22,509 nt of DNA, from assembly GCA_964475135.1 (NCBI GenBank), contig CAYYWL010000026.1, positions 1 through 22,509 of the forward strand, written 5' to 3'. Position 1 is the first letter of the stretch, and every line of letters starts with the position of its first letter. The stretch comes from TMED14 sp964475135. GTDB lineage: Bacteria; Bacteroidota; Bacteroidia; Flavobacteriales; Schleiferiaceae. This document shows, piece by piece, positions 8,189 through 15,892 of this stretch. Below the pieces are notes generated by a model. That model had not been told where the DNA came from. It worked only from the letters and a program-made list of their open reading frames with translations, and made no database searches. The position numbers and the translations under genes were made by a program.

Positions 8189-9370
8189 TTAGAGCCCTGC
8201 AGCCTTTTTGGTGGCTTTGGGCAATCCGTCTTTGTGCAGCATGATCGAGATGGTTTTGGCACGAACAAACGCTTCAGACGCGTAGATGTAGCCCTCGCGG
8301 TACGCGTTTTTGCGCGGACCCCACGAGTTTTTCACGATGTAGTACGAAGCACCCGACTGGTCTTTGACCTTTCCGACGATTTGCATTCCGTGGTCGTCTT
8401 GGGTTTCGTAGTTGTCAAATGCCGCTTGGCGCGACGCCTGTGTCACCACAGCCTCTTCGTGCGGACCGGTAAACACAGCGTTTTTCTCTTCAGCGCTCAT
8501 ATCTGACCAGTTTTTTGCGGGCCACACGGCGACTCCGTTGTTCAGCGAAAATCCTTTTTCTGATACGTCGGTTGCCCAAGCGATAGTGAATCCGTTGGCC
8601 AGCGCGTGGTCAATCGTCGCCATCATGTCCTCGAGCGGAACGTTGTACGACGTACCCCACGTCCAGTTGTCGGGGACTTCAACGGCGAACCACGAACCAA
8701 ATGGGTGGTGCGTAAAGCTGGTGAGCTGAACGTAGTCTTTGGTGTTGATTCCGATGAACTTGTCGGCAAAGCTGCGCGGTGTGTAGGTTTTGCCCTCGTA
8801 GGTGAACGTCGTGGGCTCTGCGCCAAGGTAGGCGTCGAGGTATCCAGTGAAGCCCTTGTGCCACGCGGTGGTGACGGTTCCAGAATTTTTATTTACCACC
8901 GCGTCGACGATTCCCTTGAGGGCGGCCTCAAGCTCGTCGTGGTCGTTGCCCTCGGTTCCGTAGTTAAGTCCTGCGTAGGCAGATTGCGGAACCGCGCCGT
9001 AGCGGTCGATCACATAAAACAGGTCGGGGCACGCGCCGCCTTGGGCGAAGTTCAGCGCGCCGTGCAGGCGGACGTACTTCTCAGCCTTGTCTTGGTAGAC
9101 CTTGCGCACTGTATACATCTCAGAGAGGTCGATGGCCGGCTTGCCCATGCGAAGCAGTTCTGACTCGAGGAAGCCCGTCGCAGAATAGCTCCAGCACGTG
9201 CCCGAGCGACCTTGGTCCTTTACAGGTGTCGCCTCGAGGTCGTAGATCGTGGTGAATTCAAAGGTTTTGCCGTCGCGAGATCCGTTGCCCGAAACTTTGT
9301 TGATCAAATCAACTTGCGCCAAAAGGCCCGATGAGGCCAGTAGTGCGCCAATGAATAGGTGCTTGTTCAT
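8189..9370 (-). CDS. Secreted C1-family cysteine peptidase, bleomycin hydrolase/aminopeptidase C type
   Basis: 393 aa from the ATG at 9370. A signal peptide (MNKHLFIGALLASSGLLA, cleavage before Gln19) directs it to the periplasm or beyond. The papain-fold active site is complete: Gln53 and Cys59 in QGRSGTCWSYSA, His327 in DDHGMQIVG and Asn348 in VKNSWGP. The spacing and inserted regions match C1B enzymes, which are cytoplasmic aminopeptidases in most bacteria. Exported versions are common in Bacteroidota. The open frame extends upstream to 9736, but that part is Arg/Pro-rich, overlaps the dehydrogenase gene and precedes an obvious signal peptide, so 9370 is chosen. It lies 14 nt after the dehydrogenase stop on the same strand and has its own terminator downstream. 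The substrate is unknown, probably peptides. Confidence 0.9.
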   Translation of the reverse strand: MNKHLFIGALLASSGLLAQVDLINKVSGNGSRDGKTFEFTTIYDLEATPVKDQGRSGTCWSYSATGFLESELLRMGKPAIDLSEMYTVRKVYQDKAEKYVRLHGALNFAQGGACPDLFYVIDRYGAVPQSAYAGLNYGTEGNDHDELEAALKGIVDAVVNKNSGTVTTAWHKGFTGYLDAYLGAEPTTFTYEGKTYTPRSFADKFIGINTKDYVQLTSFTHHPFGSWFAVEVPDNWTWGTSYNVPLEDMMATIDHALANGFTIAWATDVSEKGFSLNNGVAVWPAKNWSDMSAEEKNAVFTGPHEEAVVTQASRQAAFDNYETQDDHGMQIVGKVKDQSGASYYIVKNSWGPRKNAYREGYIYASEAFVRAKTISIMLHKDGLPKATKKAAGL

Positions 9371-9384
9371 GTGGTGGTAGGGAT

Positions 9385-10272
9385 TTAGAGAAAGTTGGGA
9401 GCGACCGGCGCGTCTTTGGTTCCGTTCGCGTAGTCGTAAAATCCGCGGCCCGACTTCACGCCGAGGTCTCCGGCAGTTACCATCGCAACGAGGAGTGGGT
9501 TGGGGGCGTACTTGGGTTGGCCCAATCCCTCGTGCAGTACACGAAGAATACTCAGGCACACGTCCAGACCAATAAAGTCTGCGAGCTGCAAGGGCCCCAT
9601 GGGGTGCGCCATGCCGAGCTTCATGATCGAATCGATCGCCTCGACGCTTCCGACACCCGTTTGAAGCGTTTCTATCGCTTCGTTGATCATGGGCATCAAA
9701 ATGCGGTTGGCCACAAAGCCAGGGAAGTCGTTGCATTCAACCGGGATTTTTCCGAGTTCCGTGCTCATCACCACCACTGCAGCCGCCGTGGAGTCCGAGG
9801 TTTTGTAGCCCCGAATGATCTCAACGAGCTTCATCACCGGAACCGGGTTCATAAAGTGCATACCAATTACTTTGTCCGGGCGCTTGGTAGCCGCCGCGAT
9901 GCGTCCTATCGCAATCGACGAGGTGTTCGAAGCCAAAATGGTTTCGGGCGCACAGAGTTCGTCGAGTTGAGTGAACAGTTTGAGTTTGATGTCCACGTTT
10001 TCGGTGGCGGCCTCTACAACGAGCGCGGAACCGGCCACGGCCGGTGCCAATTCCGTGTGCGTACTGATTCTCGCCACGGCTGCAGACGCTTCTTCAGCCG
10101 TCAGCAGACCTTTGGCGACTTGACGCTCGAGGTTTTTTGAAATGGTGGCTAGGGCGCGCTCCAACGCTGGGGCGCTGATGTCGAACAGCGAGACGTTCCA
10201 TCCGCTGGTGGCGAACACGTGGGCGATTCCGTTACCCATCGTGCCTGCGCCGAGTACGCTACAGTGCTTCAT
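9385..10272 (-). CDS. 3-hydroxybutyryl-CoA dehydrogenase
   Basis: 295 aa. It catalyses NAD(P)-dependent interconversion of (S)-3-hydroxyacyl-CoA and 3-oxoacyl-CoA in fatty acid/butyrate metabolism. The Rossmann motif GAGTMGNGIAHVF lies at 8-20, with Asp31 suggesting NAD preference. SNTSSI is at 115-120, and the catalytic His139 lies in GMHFMNPVPVMKLVEII with Glu151. The C-terminal dimerisation domain has GFVANRILMPMINEAI and HPMGPLQLADFIGLD. The length is standard for the short, single-domain enzyme. A TACTTTTA box sits 5 nt before the ATG, so it may be transcribed independently of the sugar transferase that ends 24 nt upstream. The C1 peptidase follows after 14 nt. Confidence 0.95.
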   Translation of the reverse strand: MKHCSVLGAGTMGNGIAHVFATSGWNVSLFDISAPALERALATISKNLERQVAKGLLTAEEASAAVARISTHTELAPAVAGSALVVEAATENVDIKLKLFTQLDELCAPETILASNTSSIAIGRIAAATKRPDKVIGMHFMNPVPVMKLVEIIRGYKTSDSTAAAVVVMSTELGKIPVECNDFPGFVANRILMPMINEAIETLQTGVGSVEAIDSIMKLGMAHPMGPLQLADFIGLDVCLSILRVLHEGLGQPKYAPNPLLVAMVTAGDLGVKSGRGFYDYANGTKDAPVAPNFL

Positions 10273-10277
10273 GGGTC

Positions 10278-10285
10278 TAAAAGTA
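10278..10285 (-). promoter_or_regulatory. Putative -7 box (TACTTTTA) for the dehydrogenase-peptidase pair
   Basis: Matches TAnnTTTG except for the last base (A for G). It lies 5 nt before the ATG, in the 24-bp gap after the sugar transferase stop. Confidence 0.45.
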
Positions 10286-10296
10286 CGCTCGGACGG

Positions 10297-11730
10297 TTAC
10301 TTTCCGCGCCCCTTGACCACGGTCCATACCGTGTACAACAGCACCTTCAGGTCGTTGCGCCACGACATGTTTTCGATGTAGAGCAGGTCGTACTCCATGC
10401 GGCGAATCATTTCGTCGACTGTACTGGCGTACCCGTAGCGGACCATTCCCCAGCTCGTGATTCCCGGACGGACCTTGTAGATGTGGCGGTACTGCGGAGC
10501 CCGTTCGATGATTTGCTGGGCAAAAAATGCGCGCTCAGGCCGCGGCCCCACAATGGACATGTCGCCGACCAGCACGTTCCAAAACTGCGGAACCTCATCC
10601 AGTCGGTACTTTCTCAGCACGCGACCGACGGGGGTAATGCGCGGGTCGTCCTCACTTGACAGCTGGGGACCAGAGGCCTCAGCGTCAGCGCGCATCGTGC
10701 GGAATTTCAATATATTGAAAGTTTTTGCTTGCCGTCCTAAGCGTTCTTGGCGAAAAAATACGGGTCCTTTCGTACGGGCCACAGCTGCCGCAACTACGAC
10801 CATCACCGGAGCCAAAACGACCAAAGCCGCCGCAGCGAGCACGACGTCGGCAATGCGCTTGCTGTTGCGCTGCCAGGTGTCCATGGGCTCGTGGTGCCAT
10901 TCCATGAGCGGAACCCCGTGCTCGTCGAGCTGGACCATACCCGAGAGGATTCCGTAGGTGTCCGGAAACATGAAAATGCGCACCCCAAGTTCTTCAAGAT
11001 CAAGGAGTAGTGGAGTAAGTCGCTGGTGTTCTTCTTGAGGCAGTGCGACGACCACATCCTCAATACCCAAGCGGTGGGCCCACGAAGCGATTTCTTTGGG
11101 GCTTCCGAGCAGCGGAAGACCACAGCACAGCGTTTCTCCCTGCTTGCCGTGTACCGACATCCAGCCTGCGAGGACTTCGCCCGAAGAATCAGCATGACGC
11201 TTTATGTCGTCCAAGTGTGATTCCAATAGTTCACGGTCCCCAATTAATAGGGTCGGAAAGTGCAGGTTTCTCTGGCTAATTCGCCAGCGAATATGGCTTC
11301 CCAATGCGAGGCGGATCAGGGCGCTCACGCCGAGTAAGGTTCCGCCAAAGCGCTTGATCGTACCCCAGTACGCCGTGTAGCTTTTAACGTAGTCGTCGAG
11401 CAAAAACAGCAGAAAGAAGGCTAAAACAAAAAAGAACCAGGTCTGGACCAAGCGACTTAATTCAGTGAGGCGCGACTTGCGGAGCAAGCTCTGGTAAAGC
11501 CCCACCACACCTAACGTGCCCACCCACAGCACTGCGGTGACCGACAGGCCCCAGGGATAAAAGTCGTCCCACACTAAGGACTCAATGCCAAATCGAGCGG
11601 GTTCGACCACTCCCTTGCGGTAGCTGTAGAGCCACGTGTAGGCAAGTGCCGCAGCGGCCACGTCGCCGGCGATGTAGGCCAAGGTGTAGCGCCGTTCGGT
11701 CGCCCGTAGTGCAGATCCTCGGGGACTCAA
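10297..11730 (-). CDS. Polyprenyl-phosphate sugar-1-phosphate transferase (WcaJ/WbaP type)
   Basis: 477 aa. These membrane enzymes start exopolysaccharide or O-antigen repeat synthesis by moving a sugar-1-phosphate from a nucleotide sugar onto undecaprenyl phosphate. Hydrophobic segments lie near 15-35, 58-80, 97-112 and 128-143. A CoA-binding-like Rossmann region (LLIGDRELLESHL, about 160-260) follows, then the helix at about 293-318, then the catalytic domain. That domain has GPVFFRQERLG (322-332), FNILKFRTM (338-346), the Asp-Glu pair in RLDEVPQFWNVL (378-379) and SIVGPRPE. The start is TTG at 11730, overlapping the upstream lipoprotein stop (TTGA). No ATG exists before the first conserved helix, so TTG is favoured and translation is probably coupled. 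The sugar is not predictable, and no polysaccharide cluster is visible around it. Confidence 0.93.
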   Translation of the reverse strand: MSPRGSALRATERRYTLAYIAGDVAAAALAYTWLYSYRKGVVEPARFGIESLVWDDFYPWGLSVTAVLWVGTLGVVGLYQSLLRKSRLTELSRLVQTWFFFVLAFFLLFLLDDYVKSYTAYWGTIKRFGGTLLGVSALIRLALGSHIRWRISQRNLHFPTLLIGDRELLESHLDDIKRHADSSGEVLAGWMSVHGKQGETLCCGLPLLGSPKEIASWAHRLGIEDVVVALPQEEHQRLTPLLLDLEELGVRIFMFPDTYGILSGMVQLDEHGVPLMEWHHEPMDTWQRNSKRIADVVLAAAALVVLAPVMVVVAAAVARTKGPVFFRQERLGRQAKTFNILKFRTMRADAEASGPQLSSEDDPRITPVGRVLRKYRLDEVPQFWNVLVGDMSIVGPRPERAFFAQQIIERAPQYRHIYKVRPGITSWGMVRYGYASTVDEMIRRMEYDLLYIENMSWRNDLKVLLYTVWTVVKGRGK

Positions 11731-12614
11731 CGGTAGACCAGCTTGAGGTTGTCAATCCACAGCGTATCGGCCACTTCGCGCTTAGTGCGCACAGCGCCCA
11801 AAAACAGATTGTAGTTTAAGGCTCCCGGGAATCCCGAAACCTCGGTCACCAGGTTGATGTAGGCCTTTGACCACTCGCGCTTGTCGCGAAAGGTTACGGT
11901 AGTTTGCTGGGTACTGGTTCCGTTCTCGTTGGCTACTACCCCGATGTTAAAAGGCATGGTAGATTTGTAGTTGATTTCGAGGTAGACGCTTTGACCTGAC
12001 TTTGGAAGCACGTAGGCCTGCTGGGTAATTGCCTCAAAAATGTTTTGACCCGGTCGAAGCACAACCATTCCACTGGCGTTGTGGCTTTCACCTGCGGGGG
12101 CAGGGAATCGTTCGGATTGGGTTCGGTTCCACACGGTGTCGCTGCGCGGCGTGGGTGCAAACTGAATCCCCGCCGACTCAAAATCTTCTACGTTAACGAT
12201 TTGTGCCCAACTTTCGTATGCCAGCACCGCGGCACCACCTTGGGGCCATTTCACGGTCTGGCCGTAGGCGGAATTCAGATTTCGCGTGTACGGCGCGTAG
12301 AATTCGTACTGGGCTTGAAAGCTGCTGATTCCGTTGACTTCGACGCCAGGGTAGAGGCGCACCGTAGCGTTTGGGTTAGACACCGGAAGCGGAATACGCG
12401 CAGGAAGGGGGTAGACCCCCAGGTAGGTGCCCTCAGATTCGACCCAAACGGAGCGCACGTGGGCACTTGCGGTTCCGCGGCTCGGGTCGGGCGCCAACGT
12501 CAAACTGTCCACCTCGAGGTAGACGACAGGCTTGGCCTCGTTGCGGTCGCAGCTCGCGCTCACCAAGGCTAGTGCCCCTGCAAGGATGTGGAAAAGTCTT
12601 TGGATCCGTCGCAT
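11727..12614 (-). CDS. Uncharacterised beta-rich lipoprotein
   Basis: 295 aa from the ATG at 12614. An upstream TTG in frame at 12623 would overlap the promoter box and is not preferred. MRRIQRLFHILAGALALVSA followed by SC gives a probable lipoprotein signal with Cys22, although Ser at -3 is not ideal. No known domain was recognised. The mature protein is rich in predicted beta strands: an Ig-like stretch near 50-105, then a region starting VNVEDFESAG and ending ADTLWIDNLKLVYR. That ending resembles the final strand of jelly-roll carbohydrate-binding modules, which is only a resemblance. It overlaps the sugar transferase by 4 bp, so a role in surface glycan assembly or display is an inference from context. 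It is divergent from pcm across 32 bp. Confidence 0.85.
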   Translation of the reverse strand: MRRIQRLFHILAGALALVSASCDRNEAKPVVYLEVDSLTLAPDPSRGTASAHVRSVWVESEGTYLGVYPLPARIPLPVSNPNATVRLYPGVEVNGISSFQAQYEFYAPYTRNLNSAYGQTVKWPQGGAAVLAYESWAQIVNVEDFESAGIQFAPTPRSDTVWNRTQSERFPAPAGESHNASGMVVLRPGQNIFEAITQQAYVLPKSGQSVYLEINYKSTMPFNIGVVANENGTSTQQTTVTFRDKREWSKAYINLVTEVSGFPGALNYNLFLGAVRTKREVADTLWIDNLKLVYR

Positions 12615-12620
12615 TCGGTG

Positions 12621-12628
12621 CAAAGGTA
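12621..12628 (-). promoter_or_regulatory. Putative -7 box (TACCTTTG) for the lipoprotein-sugar transferase operon
   Basis: Exact TAnnTTTG match, 6 nt before the lipoprotein ATG at 12614. It supports that start over the upstream TTG. Confidence 0.65.
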
Positions 12629-12634
12629 CGGTTG

Positions 12635-12642
12635 TACTTTCG
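12635..12642 (+). promoter_or_regulatory. Putative -7 box (TACTTTCG) for pcm
   Basis: One mismatch to TAnnTTTG, 4 nt before the pcm ATG. It is back to back with the lipoprotein box, 6 nt apart. Confidence 0.45.
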
Positions 12643-12646
12643 GCCT

Positions 12647-13306
12647 ATGACTCCTGATTTGCCCCGCCACCAAGGCCAGCGACAGCAACTGCTCGCGCTG
12701 CTTCGAAGCAAAGGCATTAAAAATGAGCGTGTTCTTGAGGCCATGGGGCGGATTCCCCGCCACGCATTTCTCGAAAGTTCGTTTGAAGAGTTTGCCTACC
12801 AAGACATTGCTTTCCCGATTGCCGCGGGCCAAACGATTTCGCAGCCCTACACCGTAGCGTTCCAGTCCGACGCGTTGGGCCTTCCTGAGGGCGCTAAAAT
12901 TCTTGAAATCGGAACCGGTTCCGGCTACCAAGCCGCCGTGCTTGAAGAGATGGGCTACCGCGTCTACACGATTGAGCGCCAGAAAGCGCTGTTTGACTTT
13001 AGTAAGCGCCTGCTTGACGAGATGGGCTACCGCCGAATTCAGCAAAAGTTTGGTGACGGATACAAGGGGTTGCCGTCGTTTGCGCCATTTGACGGAATCT
13101 TAATAACCGCTGCCGCCCCGGAACTTCCTCAGGATCTTTTAACGCAACTCGCACCCGAGGGCGTATTGGTTGTTCCAGTGGGTGACGTCGAAGCGGAACA
13201 GCGAATGCTTCGCGTGCGTCGAGGGCCCGATGCCGGTTGGATCCAAGAGGATTTAGGGAGCTTTCGCTTCGTGCCGATGCTCAAGGACGTCGCTACGCAG
13301 CGATGA
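12647..13306 (+). CDS. pcm: Protein-L-isoaspartate O-methyltransferase
   Basis: 219 aa from the ATG at 12647. This enzyme uses S-adenosylmethionine to methylate L-isoaspartyl residues in aged proteins, starting their repair in the cytoplasm. Seen: the N-terminal helix with VLEAMGRIPRHAFL, the substrate loop QTISQPYTVAFQSDAL, SAM motif I in ILEIGTGSGYQAAVLEEMG (about 86-104), GDGYKGL and the strand FDGILITAAAPELP. These are in family order and the length is typical. The open frame begins at 12467, but the extra 60 residues are low-quality, cross the divergent promoter and enter the lipoprotein gene, so they are not coding. The stop overlaps the ATG of the hydrolase by 4 bp. Confidence 0.95.
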   Translation: MTPDLPRHQGQRQQLLALLRSKGIKNERVLEAMGRIPRHAFLESSFEEFAYQDIAFPIAAGQTISQPYTVAFQSDALGLPEGAKILEIGTGSGYQAAVLEEMGYRVYTIERQKALFDFSKRLLDEMGYRRIQQKFGDGYKGLPSFAPFDGILITAAAPELPQDLLTQLAPEGVLVVPVGDVEAEQRMLRVRRGPDAGWIQEDLGSFRFVPMLKDVATQR

Positions 13307-14352
13307 AATTGACGCTTCGGAACTCCTTGGCGTTCGGAGCCTCCGCCGTAGTGCTGTTGGGGCTTTCCCTTGTGCTGATTCCGCGAACGTACCCTGTGCC
13401 CGAATTCGTGCCTCGTAGCGGTGTGCAATTTTGGGATTTGCCGATGGGCTCGCACATAGCCTACGTTCATGTTGCGCAGAAAACGGATTTTGCCAAATCA
13501 CCCGTACTGTACGTCCACGGTGGTCCGGGTGGAGCTGTTCGCGCCGAACACATTTCGGCCCTTCTGCCATTGACCAAGCTAGGGCACGACCTGTACTTCT
13601 TCGACCAAATAGGCAGTGGTCAATCTGGGCGGTTGCACGATGTAACTGAATATTCAGTCGCACGGCATAGCGCCGATTTACGTGATGTGATTGAGCAAAT
13701 AGGGGCACCGAAGGTGATCCTGATAGGCCATTCTTGGGGTGCGGTACTTGTGGCGAACTACCTACAAACCTATTCGGACGATCGTATTGAAAAGGTTGTG
13801 TTTGAAGTTCCGGGGCCAATTCTGCCGATCAAAGAAGCCCTAAAAGAACTACCTGCAGATCCGCAGCTTGGTCTCGTTTCGCCCGCTTTTTCGAACGACG
13901 AAGCAAATTCCACAGCGGGCAATGCGAGAGTTGCGTGGGTAAGGGCGGCAGCGATGAATTTCGGATTCAAATGGGCTTCGGATGAAGAAATGGATTCGTA
14001 CATGGACCAGTGGAATCAATCATTGAGTCGTTCCACGGTCTGTAATGCTGATTCCAAGTTGCCCGAGTACATAGGTGCGGGCTACTATGCTCACATCATG
14101 ACGGTTCGCAGCTTCAAGAATGTTCAAAATCAACGCGAAGCATTGTCAAGCATTAAGGTTCCGGTGCTTGTGCTTAAAGCTCAGTGCGACAACCAGCCGT
14201 GGGGCTATGCCGCAGAATACCTAGACTTGTTTTCAAATTCAGAACTCGGAATAGTCGCACAGTCAGGACATAGCATGGCGCTCGAACAGCCGTCGTTGTA
14301 CTTGGAACGTATTGCGACGTTTTTGGCTAAACCGGATGAAACCGAACAATGA
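13303..14352 (+). CDS. Membrane-anchored alpha/beta hydrolase, proline iminopeptidase-like
   Basis: 349 aa from the ATG at 13303, which overlaps the pcm stop (ATGA). An N-terminal hydrophobic segment (about 8-26) is a signal anchor or signal peptide, so the enzyme acts outside the cytoplasm or on the membrane. The fold is the S33 type: oxyanion loop HGGPGG at 72-77, DQIGSGQSGR at 101-110, nucleophile elbow GHSWGA with Ser144, likely Asp296 (AQCDNQPWG) and His323 (SGHSM). The cap domain is at about 170-275. The family includes proline iminopeptidases, esterases and lactonases, so the substrate is open. The 3' half is poorer in GC (about 42-53% in sampled lines) than pcm or pyrD (about 58-68%), which could reflect recent acquisition. 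It converges on smpB across 35 bp with no clear terminator. Confidence 0.85.
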   Translation: MKLTLRNSLAFGASAVVLLGLSLVLIPRTYPVPEFVPRSGVQFWDLPMGSHIAYVHVAQKTDFAKSPVLYVHGGPGGAVRAEHISALLPLTKLGHDLYFFDQIGSGQSGRLHDVTEYSVARHSADLRDVIEQIGAPKVILIGHSWGAVLVANYLQTYSDDRIEKVVFEVPGPILPIKEALKELPADPQLGLVSPAFSNDEANSTAGNARVAWVRAAAMNFGFKWASDEEMDSYMDQWNQSLSRSTVCNADSKLPEYIGAGYYAHIMTVRSFKNVQNQREALSSIKVPVLVLKAQCDNQPWGYAAEYLDLFSNSELGIVAQSGHSMALEQPSLYLERIATFLAKPDETEQ

Positions 14353-14387
14353 GTTCGGCACATTGAGGTGTCTAAGCTTAAGGTGAA

Positions 14388-14825
14388 CTATTCCCGGGCC
14401 GCATCGCGGTCAATATCCCGCTCTTTAATGCTTGCGCGCTTGTCGTAGAACTTCTTGCCCTTGGCCAGCGCAATGTCCAATTTGGCCCATCCGCGCGAAC
14501 TAAAGTAAAGCTTCAATGGAATCAAGGTTATTCCGTTGTTTTGCAGCTCTTTGCGAATCTTTTTGAGTTCGTTTTTCTTAAGGAGCAACTTTCGCTCACG
14601 CAGCGGAGCGTGGTTGGCATAGGTTCCGAACTTGAATTCCGAAATATGAAGGTTTTTGATCCACACTTCACCGGCCTCAGAAACGTAGGCGTAGGCGTCG
14701 CTCAAATTGGCTTTGCCGTCGCGCAGGGCCTTGACTTCGGTCCCGGCAAGCATGATGCCGGCCGTGAACTCCTCTTCGAGGACGTATTCGTAGCGCGCAC
14801 GGCGGTTTTGGATGACGGGATTCAT
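14388..14825 (-). CDS. smpB: SsrA-binding protein SmpB
   Basis: 145 aa. SmpB binds tmRNA and brings it to stalled ribosomes for trans-translation. The conserved core is clear: RRARYEYVLEEEFTAGIMLAGTEVKALR at about 8-35, NLSDAYA, KLYFSSRGWAKLDIALAKGKK and YDKRASIKERD, followed by a short basic/acidic tail (DRDAARE) that enters the mRNA channel. Its length is slightly below the usual 150-160 aa but complete. The ATG at 14825 is 4 nt from a TAGATTTG box. It is divergent from pyrD across 38 bp and convergent with the hydrolase. The tmRNA gene (ssrA) is not in the window. Confidence 0.97.
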   Translation of the reverse strand: MNPVIQNRRARYEYVLEEEFTAGIMLAGTEVKALRDGKANLSDAYAYVSEAGEVWIKNLHISEFKFGTYANHAPLRERKLLLKKNELKKIRKELQNNGITLIPLKLYFSSRGWAKLDIALAKGKKFYDKRASIKERDIDRDAARE

Positions 14826-14829
14826 GCTG

Positions 14830-14837
14830 CAAATCTA
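14830..14837 (-). promoter_or_regulatory. Putative -7 box (TAGATTTG) for smpB
   Basis: Exact TAnnTTTG match on the minus strand, 4 nt before the smpB ATG. It is back to back with the pyrD box, 10 nt apart, the same spacing as at ftsK/arginase. Confidence 0.65.
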
Positions 14838-14847
14838 ACCCCGGCGC

Positions 14848-14855
14848 TACCTTTG
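14848..14855 (+). promoter_or_regulatory. Putative -7 box (TACCTTTG) for pyrD-HMG-CoA lyase
   Basis: Exact TAnnTTTG match ending 8 nt before the ATG at 14864. A GTG at 14858 is only 2 nt from the box and is an unlikely start. Confidence 0.65.
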
Positions 14856-14863
14856 AGGTGCCC

Positions 14864-15892
14864 ATGATGTATTCTTCGCTGATTCGCCCCCTACTTTTTC
14901 AGCTGTCGGCTGAGCGCGCCCACAATTTGGCCATGTCGGGCCTCAAAATCGCTTCCCAAAGCGGAATCGCCACGGCCGCCCTCCGTGCGGCCGTGGGGTC
15001 GGTCCCCGACGCCCCAGTTCAGGCTATGGGACTGACCTTTCGCCACCCCCTTGGGCTGGCTGCCGGAATGGACAAGAACGCCGTCGCCCTTCGCGCCTGG
15101 GAGGCGCTCGGGTTCAGCCACCTCGAAATCGGAACCGTAACTCCGCGTCCGCAGCCCGGAAACCCGCAGCCGCGCATGTTCCGCCTGCCTGAAGACCAAG
15201 CGCTGGTTAACCGAATGGGATTCAACAACGGCGGCGCCGAAGCGGCCGCACAACGAATCAAAGCCTCAAAGCACCGTAACCTCGTCGTGGGCGGCAACAT
15301 CGGACGCAACAAAACCACCGCCAACGAACAAGCGGTTGACGACTACCTCGCGGCCCTCAATGCAGTGTACGAGGTCGTGGACTACATCGCGGTGAATGTA
15401 TCGTCACCCAACACTCCGGGATTGCGGGATTTGCAGTCCGAGGCTAGCATGCGCGCCCTTCTTGAGGCGGTGGCCCATGAAGCGACACGCCTTGGGGGCA
15501 AGCCAGTGGCCGTAAAAATTGATCCGGACTCGAGCAAAGAGCACGTGCAGCGCACCGCAGCCCTCGCGGTGGAATGCGGCCTTAAAGGCATCATTGCCAC
15601 CAACACTACAGTAGGACGCAGCGGACTCCGCACGCCACAAGCCCGCATTGACGCCATCGGAGCCGGTGGCCTTAGTGGGGCTCCGCTCACGCGCCGTTCT
15701 ACCGAAGTGGTGGAGTGGGTGCGTGAAGCCGTCGGAAGTTCCGCGTCCGTAATCGGCGTCGGTGGGGTGCGGACAGCCCAGGATGTACGCGACAAGCTCA
15801 ACGCCGGAGCCGACCTCGTGCAAGTCTATTCGGGCCTGGTCTACGAAGGGCCTGCCATGGTTCGCCAACTCGCCGCCGCATGGAACGCCTAA
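14864..15892 (+). CDS. pyrD: Dihydroorotate dehydrogenase (quinone), class 2
   Basis: 342 aa from the ATG at 14864 (a second ATG is at 14867). It oxidises dihydroorotate to orotate in pyrimidine synthesis, passing electrons through FMN to quinone. The N-terminal helices MMYSSLIRPLLFQLSAERAH bind the membrane and mark class 2. Then come GLAAGMDKNA, GTVTPRPQPGNPQPRMFRL, NRMGFNNGG, the catalytic serine in NVSSPNTPGLR near residue 180, VKIDPD, NTT, GGLSG and GVGGV, all FMN or orotate contacts in order. It heads a plus-strand unit with the HMG-CoA lyase, whose start overlaps its end by 13 bp. The GTG at 14858 in the same frame would add only two residues and lies next to the promoter box. Confidence 0.97.
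   Translation: MMYSSLIRPLLFQLSAERAHNLAMSGLKIASQSGIATAALRAAVGSVPDAPVQAMGLTFRHPLGLAAGMDKNAVALRAWEALGFSHLEIGTVTPRPQPGNPQPRMFRLPEDQALVNRMGFNNGGAEAAAQRIKASKHRNLVVGGNIGRNKTTANEQAVDDYLAALNAVYEVVDYIAVNVSSPNTPGLRDLQSEASMRALLEAVAHEATRLGGKPVAVKIDPDSSKEHVQRTAALAVECGLKGIIATNTTVGRSGLRTPQARIDAIGAGGLSGAPLTRRSTEVVEWVREAVGSSASVIGVGGVRTAQDVRDKLNAGADLVQVYSGLVYEGPAMVRQLAAAWNA

Noticed and set aside
9371..9736. Upstream extension of the C1 peptidase frame
   Set aside because: It overlaps the dehydrogenase gene out of frame and precedes a clean signal peptide at 9370.
12467..12646. 60-residue N-terminal extension of Pcm
   Set aside because: It crosses the divergent promoter and the lipoprotein gene, is Arg/Pro-rich, and the normal Pcm N-terminus begins at 12647.
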